This document shows, in pieces, positions 12,001-23,700 of a DNA stretch of 64,000 bases (position 1 is its first letter; each line of letters opens with the position of its first letter). The DNA lies in NCBI GenBank assembly GCA_030267565.1, contig BRXU01000007.1:3906001-3970000 (forward strand). Reading direction: 5' to 3'. A program made the translations under genes and the position numbers. The DNA comes from Pleodorina starrii (lineage: Eukaryota; Chlorophyta; Chlorophyceae; Chlamydomonadales; Volvocaceae). The notes under the pieces are model-generated. The model saw nothing but the letters and a program-made list of their open reading frames with translations, ran no database searches and was not told the DNA's origin.

Positions 12001-15000
12001 CAGCGGCATTCTGGCCATCGCGGCCGTTCGCCGCCGCCGACGACGCAGGCAGCGGTGGCTTATTACCGTCGTCGAGGCGAGGAGAGGACTGGGTAGTGGT
12101 GGTGGTGGTGGTGGCGGCGATGGGGGTGTCGGCCCCGGGATGGGACCCCAGCGGCTGCACCGGCCGGGTCTTCCATCCTTGGATGAGGCAGACGCAGGCG
12201 TTACGGAGGTCCCCGCGGGCCTGCGGGTGTCCAGGGTTTTAGGGTTTGTATGGTCGGCGGGTAGGGTTGGGTGGGAGGAAGGGTTGGCAGCGGGGGCGAG
12301 GAGTGAGAATATGAGATGCAAGCGGGCGACTCAGATTCCCCGACTTGACACAGCCGCTCCATAGCGGCCGCCTCGCGACGCGTCTTGTGTCCGGTAGCGA
12401 GATGCCCGCCGGCGCGTGCGCACCACGCCCATGCAGAGATAAGTCAACACCCTTGCAACACGCTGGCCAGCACGCGCTTCGATCTGGCCCGAGCCCTCAG
12501 CCGTAATCGCCCCCTCACCCGCAGCAGCTGGGCGAAGGGCCGGTCCGGCAGCACGTGCGCCACCGCTGACACCAGCGGCCGCAGCTCCGGAAGCAGCAGA
12601 CTCACGCGAGAGTACCTGGCGGAGGGGAGGCGAAAAAGCAGTCAGCGCAAGATGCAGCGCTTTTTGTGGACAGGCTCGAGCGAAATGGTGGTTCTGGAGC
12701 GAAACGCGTCGTGTGTCGCTGGAAGTGAACTTGTACGGAAGAACCAGCTTACTTGGTGCCGTACACAAGGCTGCTGTAGCGGAAGACGTTGCGGCAGGCC
12801 TCCACAAGCACACGGCCGAACTTGTCGTCCGGGCGGCCGGAGCCGCCCTCGGCTGCCGCCGCCGCCACCGCCGTCGCCGCCGCCGCCGCGTCGTCCACCT
12901 CCGCCACGGCGCCGGCGATGTCGTCACAGTCCATAGCACGGAAGTCCACACTGAGAGCAGGAACCACAACAAAACAAGACCAAATAACACACACTATCCA
13001 ACAACAGCAGCAAAGAAAGAAAGTGATATAAAGTGACCAGTGCATCTGGCTTTCACTGACTCCTCACACGCCTGAGCCATCGCCCGCTCAGTCCGCTTTC
13101 AAAAGCGCACAAGGGGGAGAGGCACAGCAGCAGCATTAAGTCCGGCGCCGTCGTAGAACTTGCCGTACCACACCTTGTCGTACTGTCCCGTACCTCGTAC
13201 AATAGCGAAACTCACCCGTACGCGGTGGATCCCACCACCTGCAGCGTCATGCTGCCCAGCTCCCTGTGTATATTGACTCTTCCGGCAGCAGTCGCCGCCT
13301 TGCCGCTGCCGCCCTTCGCGGCCTCCGCCTCCGCCTCCCTCGCCCGGGTCTCCAGTCTGTCCGTCAGCTGCACCGCGCATGCGACCATTCGGGGCAGGTA
13401 TCCCGACAGGCTGGCGGCGGAGAAGGCGGGCTGCCAGGCGCTGCGGACCAGGCGCCAGTAGTCGTCCCTGAGCGAAGAGAATCGGACAGGAGAGGAGACT
13501 GTTGTTCAGAGAGGATGACACCGGTAGGCAGGTTTTCTAGCTACTTGTCACCCCTCGAAATTTGTCGGAATCGATACCGGTGAGTGGACCTCCGGCAGCC
13601 CCCTGGCCCCCTGGCCAGCTCTCACCAGGGGCCCTGCGTGGGAGATCCTTGTATCAAGGCCTGTGCCTCCTGACCCACTTCCAAGTCCCTTGAAGAACTT
13701 GACAACCCTTAGTCCTCCACGTTTACGGTAGGGTACAGCAGCCCACCTGGCGATCAAGAGGCCCAGGTCGTCCAGCTGCTGGAACTCTCCGCGCATCAGC
13801 GACCTGAACAGCGCGTGATTCAGCACCCGCGTCCCGACCTGATGGTTCCGGAGCGGGAGCGGGAGCGGGCGGAGGGGGTGGGAGGGACCAGTTCGCGCTT
13901 GGCTTCCGTTTGATTCAGTTTCGTACTTTCACTGTCGTTTGCATGAATACAGGGAGGGCCTCTCGGAGCTCTCTTACGCCCTGCGTAACGTAACGAAGTG
14001 TACCAAGCGGCAACGGGCTCAGCACTGATCGGCAGCATTGTTCGAGGCCGTCGCGACGGCGCACGGCGGCCTGCCTTTTAAGGCCGTGCTGCCTGGGCCA
14101 CCGCATGCATGGCAGCGAGACGTACCGCAATCTGTACGACACTATGTACCGCACAAGTACGTATGCACCTGGCGCAGCAGGTCGGGCTCCGCGACTACGA
14201 TGCTCCAGTTGCGCCCGAACGCCACGCGGAACACGGGGCCGTACTTCTTCCGACACTGCCGAAAGAACGTCGGCGAGCCGAGCGTGAGGAGTTGCGGCAG
14301 ATTGCCCAGGAAGGGCAGCGCGGGGGGACCTGGGTGGAAGGAGGCGTAAAGCGCGGGGGCGGACGACGCAGCAACATGAGCGATTTAGCGGTAGCCAGCG
14401 GGAGGAGGGAGGTGTGCTATAATGAATGGGTGTTGAGAGGGGAGGCGGGAAGAGGGGTTGTCCTTCGCCAAGGGGAGCGCAGCACCAGGGACGCCCTTGC
14501 CCGTGACTGGTTGATGATGGCAACCAGGGTTCCGGAGCGGGAGACCTGTGCTTGCGGCTGCGTAGCGCTGGCGAGCGTAGCGGGACCTTTGGCTGCAACT
14601 TGCGGGTGCTAAATTTGTGGACTCTCGCTTGAGGATGTGGGATACGGATGTGGGAGCCGGCCGTGGGTGTTCGGCGCTGTCCGTGTGCTGCTGTTCCGCC
14701 ACGTCGCAGCGATGAGTCTTACGCCCCGTCAGCTCCCGGCAAACCTTTCTCACGACCGCGACTTTTCAATCGGCGTACCTGGGATATGGCGAAGCCGCCA
14801 TCGTTTGCCGATATCCAGCCCCTGCGCGAGAGAGAGCACGAGCATGGCAGGCGGCCTCGCGTCAAAGTTCTTCCGCGTCAACAGCATATGCAAGTTTGGT
14901 GCCTGCTGCTTAAGCAGGCACCAACCTTGGTTGGTGCCTGCCCAGTTTGGTGCCTGCTCCTTAATTTATTTTGCACAGCCACGCACCAGTAGGAGCAGCA

Positions 15001-15064
15001 CGAGCGCCAAGACGCATAGCGCCTTGCCGAGTCCGAAGACCACGGCGGTGATTGCCTCAAACAT
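9029..15064 (-). CDS. Cytochrome P450 monooxygenase, copy 2 (complete)
   Basis: Fourteen minus-strand exons with agreeing phases: 14987-15064, 14779-14821, 14169-14329, 13747-13838, 13216-13467, 12753-12950, 12519-12615, 11780-12220, 11233-11317, 10878-10926, 10420-10540, 9876-9992, 9374-9475, 9029-9211; 672 aa. Residues 6-26 form the membrane anchor, followed by RWRLRHIPGPPALPFLG (basic linker and proline hinge). Landmarks: WRLVR of helix C (from about 129), AGYETT of helix I (461-466), ExxR in NEALRLYP (518-521), PERF (573-576), and the haem loop FGYGSRMCIG with ligand Cys604. All catalytic signatures are intact, so it should be an active ER haem monooxygenase; substrate unknown. The AGYETT helix and general layout recall the CYP3/CYP711 type, but I do not assign a family. 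Exon 8 adds about 100 low-complexity residues (Thr run, Gly/Asn-rich) before helix I, making the protein longer than the usual 500 aa. Confidence 0.93.
10201..10377. repeat. 8-bp minisatellite (GGGCAGGC) in a P450 intron
   Basis: About 22 copies of GGGCAGGC with a few GGGGAGGC and GGGAAGGC variants, within the intron 9993-10419 of P450 copy 2. The pure array reads open in several frames as Pro/Ala/Cys or Arg/Ala/Gly repeats, which is an artefact. Confidence 0.95.
14894..14960. repeat. Inverted-repeat cluster (GGTGCCTGC) in P450 intron 1
   Basis: Within intron 1 (14822-14986), the 9-mer GGTGCCTGC or its complement GCAGGCACC occurs four times in 67 bp. Neighbouring copies form perfect palindromes: TTGGTGCCTGC with GCAGGCACCAA around a CTTAAG-type centre, and GGCACCAACC with GGTTGGTGCC. 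The transcript could fold into alternative hairpins close to the acceptor. Confidence 0.85.
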
Positions 15065-15441
15065 TTTTAATTGCTTTTCTGTAATTGTGTTGTCAAAGAG
15101 GCACCAGTATCTGTTGACGACGCGGTGCAACGAGCTTACGCACCTTGCCAACCGTTTTGGTCTCGGAGGCGTCAAAACCAACTAACCAACGCAACCCCCC
15201 AATTGAGCACGCCCTTGCAACCCGCTCGGTTTTTCAACTAGTGCCCTCTGGCAAAAATTAAGGTATTCGGGGCGAAGGACCCTGTTATTTTCCTCTGTGC
15301 CCAGAGTCCAAAGCAGCACAGGCTTCCCACTACACGGGATATGTTTGCAGGAAATAAGCAGATCTATAATAGATTTTATTACAGTATACGTCGGTCTGGA
15401 AAAACTTCTGCTGACCGGCCATCTGACCAAGACGAGGCTGC
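15065..15441. promoter_or_regulatory. Divergent promoter between P450 copy 2 and BTB gene
   Basis: Only 377 bp separate the P450 start codon (15064, minus) from the BTB start codon (15442, plus), so the interval must hold both 5' UTRs and both promoters. It is distinctly less GC-rich than the flanks. I see no certain TATA box. The two genes could share control elements. Confidence 0.6.
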
Positions 15442-17151
15442 ATGGCCGCTTCGGCAATTGAGAAGCAGCCATCGGGTCTAATCACCCTGCTAACAGCAGA
15501 TGGAGGCGAACTTCTGGTGGATAAGGAGCTTTTGTGTTCCAGGTAACGTTTACGGTATGCCTTGCGATGGCAATTCTGTGAGCAAGCACCCGCAGTGCTC
15601 CAACAATGTGCGCACCGTTTGTAAAATAGTATGACCACGAGTCGCAGGCACAAACCCAGTTTTGATCATGACAGGGGGCAGTTGTACCAGCCAGCTGCGT
15701 AACTGTACGCCTTTCCCCGCGCTCCCACAGTTCCAAGTTCTTCGCTGGGATGCTCACCGCCTGCGATACGACACGCCTGCACGTAAGCAGGGGGCTGTAA
15801 AAGCGCCAGGTGGCGCTGGACGGATTGCCAGTGTGTGGGAATGACACAACTGGCATGTAGTTACACGCGAGTATCAACCAAACCCGGTGCTATGCTTTTA
15901 CCTGCAGGTCGAGGAGACGCGGGACGTGATGGAGTTCGTCCTGATCGTGATGCGGGGCTCGCCACCCAACAGCACCTTCGACACGCGCTCGACGGGGTGC
16001 TGGTCCATCTTTAAAAAGGTGCCATATTATGTCGTTGTACGGTGTACTGCGGCAGTACGGGTGCGGATCCGGCGTGCCATCCCAACCCGCACGCATGCGG
16101 GCCTCCTCGACCCGTCTTACCGCAGATCCTGGTCGTCGCGGATAAGTACGACATGAGCTTGGTCAAGGAGCGCTGCGAGAAGTGGCTCGTGTCAAGGTGC
16201 GGCCGTCTCAAACCCGGACGTGTGGAAATGCTTTAAATCTGCGTTGGATCTGTAGTTCTGTACCTCAACAAAACTGTCACACGCATCCATCCCATCGTCA
16301 CCCCATGCGTCGCATGACCCTCTTTTTCATTGAAGCCCTATCCACCTTGGCAACGGCGTGTGCTGGCGGTGGCACGCGCATCATCATGATGCGGCGATGA
16401 CTGCACTGGCACGTTCCGGTCCGGCCCGGTGCGGTTCGAGCAGGTGCCTCCGCGGCCGTATGCGGTCCCAATCCTTCAAGTTCCAGGATGTGGCTGAGGG
16501 CTTCGAGTGGCTCGCCATCTGCCAGAAGTTCGACATGAAGGACCTCGGGTGGGTTGGAGGTGGCAGGTGGGGTTGGGGGCAAGACGGGGCAGGACAGGGA
16601 CGTGGCGGGCGGGCCGCGACCCGCGAGGGCCGCCACTGGTGCTCCGGGAGAATCATGGGCAGTGCGCCCTGCATCACGTGTGCATTGGCCCAGCGAGGGG
16701 CCCTGCACGCCTGCTCTACCCAGCATGGCGCACAGATAGATGCTTCGGTCGACCGGCTTTCCAGCCCTTTAACCGGAAGGAACACCCCTCCCTGGATCCT
16801 CCAAACAAGCACCGGGCGCGGTTAAGGAGAGAGGCAGGATCTCGGCTGGCCCAGAAAGCGCAGGTGCCGGTCGGAACCGGCCTACCTCAAATTTTTCTGT
16901 CCCGGGGTGCCCTCCCTCTCTTAAATCTGCCGTACAGGTGGTACTGCGCGTACGACCTTGGGACGCAGCTGGCGCAGGGCGCCTGTGTGCGACCGCTGCA
17001 CGAGTGCCTGGAGGGGGTGACCTGTCCGGATATGCTCAAGACGATTCTGGAGGCGGTGCAGGCTGCTGTGCTGGGCAACGGCAACGCCGCGGGGACGGCG
17101 GGCGCAGAGGCGGGGGCTGGAGGAGGGCAGGCGCACGGCCCGCTGGAGTAG
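15442..17151 (+). CDS. BTB/POZ domain protein
   Basis: Six exons, 15442-15542, 15731-15782, 15908-16018, 16126-16196, 16444-16548 and 16938-17151, give 217 aa with consistent phases. The N-terminus (ITLLTADGGELLVDKELLC) is a BTB first strand pair; SSKFFAGMLTAC is the typical segment after the first helices (about 34-45), and ILVVADKYDM with VKERCEKWL (about 89-109) is the hallmark BTB helix pair. Two further helical segments follow (FEWLAICQKFDM and LHECLEGVTCPDMLKTILEA), then a short Gly/Ala-rich tail. BTB proteins dimerise and often act as cullin-3 substrate adaptors; no partner domain such as MATH or Kelch is visible, so the role is open. TGTAA follows at 17277. The start is supported by the ATG directly upstream of the domain. 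Confidence 0.85.
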
Positions 17152-17276
17152 GCGCCACGCGGAGCGGAGCGGAGCGGAGGGAGGATGTGGGTGGGGTTTG
17201 GTAGGAATGAACCGGAAGGAGATCGTGAGGGAGGAAGGGCCCGTCACTGCGCCCTTGGTAGGTTCGAAGTCATCGT

Positions 17277-17281
17277 TGTAA
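17277..17281 (+). terminator. TGTAA polyadenylation signal of BTB gene
   Basis: First TGTAA on the coding strand after the BTB stop codon (17149-17151), 126 bp downstream. Confidence 0.65.
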
Positions 17282-18585
17282 GTGATACGGTAAGGCTGTT
17301 GCCAGTGCATTAGTTTTTTGATGGGAAGGGAAGGGGCCTGGGGACGGAAATAAGGGGATCGGTGGCGCGGTGCTGCCGGTCCCGGATCCACGCTCGACAG
17401 CTCGTTTCCTTGCAAGTGGTGCGTCGTTTGCGCACGCGGTCATGGGCGCTGCTCACAGCTGCTCGGACGGTGACTGTGACTGCGCAGAAGCTGTCGGAAG
17501 ATGTGGTGGTCCTGCGTCGTAACGACTAACGAGGTGACGATGATGAAATGCTCAAGAAGGCCAATGTGGATTACGTTGTGAGTTTGCTGTTTTGCATGTT
17601 CTGGCCTTGGCATGCGCCTGCATGCGTGCAAGTGTTTCGCGTTTTGGCGTATTGATGGATGCCCCGGGGACCGATGAGGGCCGTGTTGGCTCCAAGATCG
17701 CTTGCTCGCCCGCTTGTACTGGGGCCAGTGGCGGGGCTGGAGGTATTCGGAATTCGAAGCCTCGGCGGCAGAAAGGCCCCTCTTAGCAACTTAGGCGCAT
17801 GTAGTAGTCAGGTACATGATCGCCTTCGCACGGTATGATTGTAGTGTTTCCTTGCGTCATTGTTTTGCGCCGATATGTGTTCAATGGGCCTTGCGGCACC
17901 ACGACACGAAAAGACCCGCAACATGCTAAACCCTCCCCCGCACAGAATTGGTTTCGGGACTTCTATGAGACATCGAGAGTCTACATGCGCTTTGATGTGC
18001 CCGATCCGCCGAATCGTGTGTGGTACCTGTTGCGCTGCAAAGCAGCGTGGATGCAGTAACAGATGGGCTGGAAAGGATGCAAGCCAAGTTGTGCAGGACG
18101 TCGATGGGTATGAAATTGCTGGCGCAGGAGAAATGGGGCCGGAGCAAAGGTTACGGAGTCGGCGGGGTCCGCCATGTGCCCGGTAAGGCCCCGAAGCCAC
18201 CCTAACCGCCGAACCAGGCCCCTCCTCTGGCCTTGCCGTCTGTCAGATGACCACAAAAACAGAACTCGGCATCCTCGCTCGCGCTCGCCGCGTTCTACAA
18301 TCAGGAGAACCACCAATGCTCCCCATACGCAACACCGATTGCGGGCCGACAAAAACAGGTCGAAGATACCACAGCACTGCAGCGCACGTGCCTCAGCTGC
18401 TGCCCTCTTAAAGCCCACCGGAAAATTCGACAAGCGGCGCACAATTCACAGCATCACTGCAATTAGTGAGGCTCTGGCACGCCGCATGACTCCAGGAGGC
18501 CGCCCCTGCCGCCAATCAGCAGCAGCAAAGGTTGAACCCGGACACTTTGCCCGCCCGGCAGGCAGTGTGGGTGGGTTGGGTCCGC
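17282..18585. other. Convergent intergenic region, no gene seen
   Basis: Lies between the 3' ends of the BTB gene and the 90-aa membrane protein gene. Short open frames are not supported by splice sites or composition. No repeat or RNA gene recognised. Confidence 0.45.
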
Positions 18586-19422
18586 TCAGAGGAACATGGC
18601 CGCAAAGCCGCGGCTGAAGCCCTTCCGGCGCTCGTAGGCCGAAGCGGCGGTCACCTTGGCGCCAGTGTCCTGCTTCAGGCTCTCGTACGCCGAGTGGGCG
18701 GCGGCCTTGGTCTCGCCCTCCTCCGCGAAGATGTTCTCCGCCTCGCCAGCCTCAATGGCGCCTGGAAAGCGTCAGGTGGGGAAGTTGGGAAGTGAGTGAG
18801 GCATTAGGATAAGTGGGGTGTGTAAGAAACAGTCCAAACAGGCTGGACCACAGAAGTGAGGGGCAAAGAGGACAATATGCTTGTATGGTTGCATACGTGC
18901 GATCCTTGTCGAGGGCGCCACAGCGCGGCGGTCCGGGATCATTAGGGTTGTGGCGCGAGTGGTCTCAAGCGGGCGCAGGCAACATGGGCTGGTGAGAGCC
19001 GTCCCAGGCTGCAGGCCCCGCTGGGCTGGCCATGGTCCACGGGGTGACGGAGCAACTGCTACTCCGGCCAGCAAAGACCCGTTGCGCATATCTCCCCCGT
19101 GTTTGCTGTGGCCAAACGGATATCCACAAGCTCAAGGACGCCGTGCGCCTGGTGTAAGACTCGCATCCTGGTACGCCACAGGGTGCGCGCCAGGGGCTGA
19201 GGAGGTGCAAAACTCCGCCACCCCAAACCCCTGACACGGTGTTTGATCCAAGCAAGGCATAACCTGCTCTGCTTCAGCCTTTCTACAGTGTGCGCCAGGA
19301 GATGCAAGTGCGTCCCTAAACTTACCGCCGTAGAGCAGCATCGTCCCGACGCCCGCGCCGACAACGCCACCGACAAGCACGGGCAGCAGAGCCGCACCCA
19401 CAGCCACGCCCTCGGGACTCAT
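18586..19422 (-). CDS. Small single-pass membrane protein, unknown function
   Basis: Two minus-strand exons, 19326-19422 and 18586-18761, joined in phase 1 across a 564-bp intron (donor GTAAGT, acceptor TTTCCAG), encode 90 aa. Residues 8-33 form one membrane span rich in small residues (GGVVGAGVG), a GxxxG-like packing motif. The C-terminal half is charged and helical with two similar AYE segments (AHSAYESLKQ and ASAYERRKGF), ending FAAMFL. Size and layout resemble small accessory subunits of mitochondrial or thylakoid complexes, but I recognise no family. Clean splice sites and codon pattern argue that it is real. Confidence 0.75.
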
Positions 19423-20169
19423 CTTCAGTTCAGTGCCTGCGGAGTGCGGCCATCAGCCTCCGTCAACTTGAGTTGCTGAATATATGCGCGATGGATGCAA
19501 TGCTAGATCCTGAAACGCGTATTTGTTATGGTTAGGCCGGTCAGCAAAGAGAACTCAGGCTGCGAGTTTACGTGTCGGTAGTCAGGACTCAGCACATCAG
19601 CAGGAAGGCCTAGCCCAACTAAATATTGCACGTTCTTTGTCAGTGGATTAAACTGATCCTTGCCCAGGTCTAATCAGCTCCATACCGGAAGCTGGTTGCA
19701 CACCTGAACGTGATGATGGCTTAAATGGATGCAGTCAAAGCAAGCCAAGCGCCTCGTCCTATATTCAATTAAATGCTTGAGACTGAAACAATATTGACAT
19801 TATTTCTCTGCCCTCGAGTAGTATCGTAATCGTAGTCGTACGTCTGTCGTGCATTTGCGTCCCCTTCCTAACATCACATTTTAGGGCACAGTGCACCCAA
19901 AGGCATCTGGCTAGGGGGATGCCATAACGCCGGCAGAAGGGGTAGCCTTCAGGGCAGCATTGCAGGTGTTGCGGAAGAATGTGCGGCCCCGTGCGGCGAG
20001 GGTATGGGTGCGTGTAGGGGCCGGACCACAAACCATGACCGCAATCACCACGTTGCCGATCAAGACTTCAACACTCAGCAATTCCTTATGTTGCACAGTA
20101 TCTCCCGTGTTCCCTTGTTCCGCATGCCCGCTCTCGATTACCAGGCGGTATAGGGGAGAGACACACCAG
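19423..20169. other. Intergenic region, no gene seen
   Basis: Upstream flank of the small membrane protein gene and downstream flank of the giant minus-strand gene. Moderately AT-richer than the neighbours. A CCGCAG just upstream of the start at 19422 could be a 5' UTR splice acceptor. No supported coding or RNA gene. Confidence 0.45.
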
Positions 20170-20174
20170 TTACA
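20170..20174 (-). terminator. TGTAA signal (minus strand) after the giant gene
   Basis: TTACA on the plus strand, i.e. TGTAA on the coding strand, about 600 bp after the stop codon at 20780-20782. It is the nearest such motif I found downstream. Confidence 0.5.
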
Positions 20175-20779
20175 TAGCGCGTGGAAAGGAAGGTATACGC
20201 GGAAGGTCCAAGATGCGGTTAAGGTCCAGTGTCAATTGTCAATACGTAGTTATGCTAAAGTAAATCCTGGAAGGAGACCGTATGCAGCATTTCTTCGTGT
20301 GCGAAAGGTTCCGCACTCGCCAAGTACGAGCATCGCCTTGGGGTCAAGAAGGTCGAGATACGGTAAGACACCTCAATATTATGGCGGTCCTTCCAGCCCC
20401 TCTCTTATGGTATTTACCGCTCCGGTCTCCCGGCGCGCGTCCGGCGCACCGCCAACTCCAACCTGACTAATTTCAGCAAGCCCAAACGGAGGTATACGCG
20501 TCCCATCGGAGCTGCGGCGAATCCCGCGCTGTATCGGCGTGCGCCCGCCGTCCCCTTGTTAGCATCTTAACACTACGGCACTACGGTTATCAATCACGGC
20601 CCCAACACACGGCGCATCACCATCAGACGTGTGCGTGGAAAAATGAATGTGGAAAGAACCTTTTCCGCCCACAGAAGAACCTCCCCCCACCGTTCCTTCA
20701 ACACCCTTAAAAGCGCCGTCGCAGCGGCGGCGCCCTGGATTTCTCATCCTCATTCCTCAACGACTGGTTGCCCTCCTGC

Positions 20780-23700
20780 TCAAGGCGCGCCACCGAGGCC
20801 GCGGCTGAGCGGCACGACCGCCAGCGGCGTCTCCTCGCCAATCGCGCCCACGGCCGCCAGCAGTCCTGCGTTGAGCCCCAGCACCAGGCGCGCGTGATCC
20901 GCCGGGCTGCACGCGCTCAGCCGCATAAGTCCACCGTCCATCGCCACGAGCTGCACCCAGCGCGAGGCCGGGTCCGCCACATCGTCCTCCAGACCGCCGC
21001 TACCGGCGGTGCCGCCGCCCGCCGCAGCCGGTGACAAAGTACCGTTCAGCGGCGGATGAAGGCCGCTCAGCGCCGCGACGCGGACGCGCTGCTCGCAGGC
21101 CGCCGCGGCTGCAGCCTGTGGGTGCGGAGCACCCGCCGCCGCCGCCTGCAGCGGAGGCGCCGCCGCCGCTGCGCTGGGCCGGCGCGGGCGCAGCAGCACT
21201 AGCTCAACCGCCCCGTCCGCCACTTGAACGCGCAGCAGCACCATGCGCTGGCCTGTGGGCTCTGGAGCCTGGTGGGGAACCACGGGCGCCTTGGGTGGCG
21301 GCGCAGCGCTGCGGTTGAACAGGCCAAAGCAACCGTGTGGCAAGGTGCCACTGCCGCCGGCGGCACTGCTACCAGAGCCGGCATCGGCAGAATCGTGAGT
21401 ACCCAGGGAGCTGGGAGGCGGCGGCGGCGCGGGGTCGAGCACGGCGATGCCGGCCTCCAGCGTCGACAGCGCGTCGACGACCCGCGGGTCGCGCAGGCCC
21501 GGCCACGCCGCCTGGTGCAGCAGCGACAGCTGCGCGCCGCCGGTGCCCGGCTGCGCGGCGCGGAGGCTGCCCGACGGTCGGAAGGCCCCAGTCGGCGGCC
21601 GGCCGCCGCGCCCGCCGCTCAGGTTCATGCTGTGTCCGCGGCCGCCGTCGGTGCGGGAGGTCATGGGGCCGTTGGGGCTGCTGCGGCTGCGGCTGCCGTC
21701 GCTGCTCCGTCGGACGGTGCGGTTCAGGGCCACTGTACAGCCGCTGTCCACCGTCGCGTCCGGGGCGTCGGTCTGCACGCCCTCCGCCTTCATATCGGGC
21801 GCCGACGCCTGGAGGGCGGCGGTGGCGGTGCTTCCGCGCGAGCCGGAGGCCTCAGAGTTGACGACGGGCTCCGGGACGACAGGGACCACCTCCGGCACCA
21901 CGACGCGACCACCTGCAGTTTCTCCTCCAACAACAGCGGCAGCAGTGGACGGCGGCGCCGCCGCCTTCGCGGCAGCCAGCGGCTGGCGTTGGAGCATTAG
22001 GCCCGCGTAGCCGATCGGGGTGGCGGCGGTGCCGTGGCCCAGCACTGGCCGGTCGATGCCGCTGGGCTCTCGACTGACGGGTGCCGCTGCGCCCGTGGGG
22101 CCGGCGCCAGGGCCGACGTCGCAAGCTGTGCCAGATGCGTCGGCTCCTGCAGCAAGCAACAGGCGGCACGAGATGGCAGGGGAGATGGCACGGAAGGGTT
22201 GCTGCAATGTTGCCTTTTCTTTGACTGCCTGCGAGCAATTGACCACCATCTGAGGCGCATAACGGCATAAGTCAAAGCTACGAGGTAGCGCAGCGGCTTT
22301 TCCCCAGCTCCTCCAGGACACATCTTCGCCAAATGCCATGCCGTGTCCGCCAATGCTCTCCTGGTAACCAAATCAACACCAAATCAGCCCGAACATGCTA
22401 AACACCCCGGAAGTAGACAGCTGCTGGCAATATCAGGCCTCGAACGCTACTCATACTTTAGTCCGCAGCGCCACCCGCTCGCTGCGGTTTTTCCTTTATT
22501 ACCCCCACCCGCAACACACCTGCCGCTTCCGCAAGGGCAGTCCGAATCGCGTCCACGCCGCTTCGCTGCACGCCGCTGCCCTGCCGCTGCACCCCGCCTT
22601 GCCGCGGGCTGCCGCCGCGCGCAAGCGCCGGCCGCGCTGTCATACTGCCACGGCGGCTGTGGCTCGTTGGCGAGCCCGGGACCAACCCCGGGCCGTTTCC
22701 GTCGCCGATGCGCGCGGAGCGCGGGTGTCCCGTACTCTCGAGGTCAATGCCGCCGCTGCCGTCAGCGGCGAGGTTCTTGCGGGAGGGCGTCGCCCAGGGC
22801 CGATCATAATTGCGAGGTGGGCTAAGGATGTTGGGCATGCAGTCGTGTTGCTGCCACGCGCCGCGGCTGAGCCGCCCTGGGGAGGTGACGGTCGCAGTGG
22901 TGGTGGTGCCGTCGGTGTGGATGCTGGTAGTGGTGTAGGTCCGGCCGGCTGCCCAGCGGTGCGACGGCAACAGCGCGTACGACACACCGCGCAGATGCGG
23001 GTTGGTTGCCGAGGCGCCGGGCCGGACCCTGTGTGCTGCCGCCGCCACCGCCGGGCTGCCGCACATGCCCCACGCAGCCGGAGCGGCGGAGGGAATAGGG
23101 GGGTTCAGGCCGGCGGGCAGCGCCCCCAGCCCCAGGGCCGCCGCCTGCGGCGCCGCCGCCACTGCTGGCGCGCCGCAGACGTCTGCGAAGGAACTGCGGG
23201 TCATGTTTTCGGCGGCGGTGACGACGAGCCGGGGTGGCAAGCCGCTCTGCCTCACGGTGGCGGACAGCGGCATGTCTTCTGGGCTGTGCACGTGCACCCG
23301 GCGGCGCGTGGGCGTGGAGGGGCTGCCGTCGGAATCGCTGCCCGAGGCCGCCGACCCTTGGGTCCGGTCCCCGTCATCGTCATTCGTCCACCGCCGGGCG
23401 CCCGCGGCGCCGGGCGCCTGGGGCTGGTGTTGCAGCTGCACCGGCGTCTGTGACTGCTGCGGCGGCGGTGGTGAGGAGGGGACTACCGGCGAGCTTGGGC
23501 GCTCCGGCAGCAGCGGCGCGGGGACAGCAGGCGGCAAGGGCGCCGGAGGCCGGGTGGCTGGCTGCGTGGCGCGTGCAGCGCGGGTGGTCTTCGAGGCCCT
23601 TGTGTGTGGCGTGGATCTGGAGCGGCCGCCGGTCACGCGGCCCGTCCCAGATAGGGCCCCGTTTGCGCTCGAGCGTTTGGCGCCCGTGCCCTTGTTCTTG

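Noticed and set aside
12230..12248. GGGTTTTAGGG, resembling the Chlamydomonas telomere unit TTTTAGGG
   Set aside because: Only one full copy, inside a P450 intron; no array.
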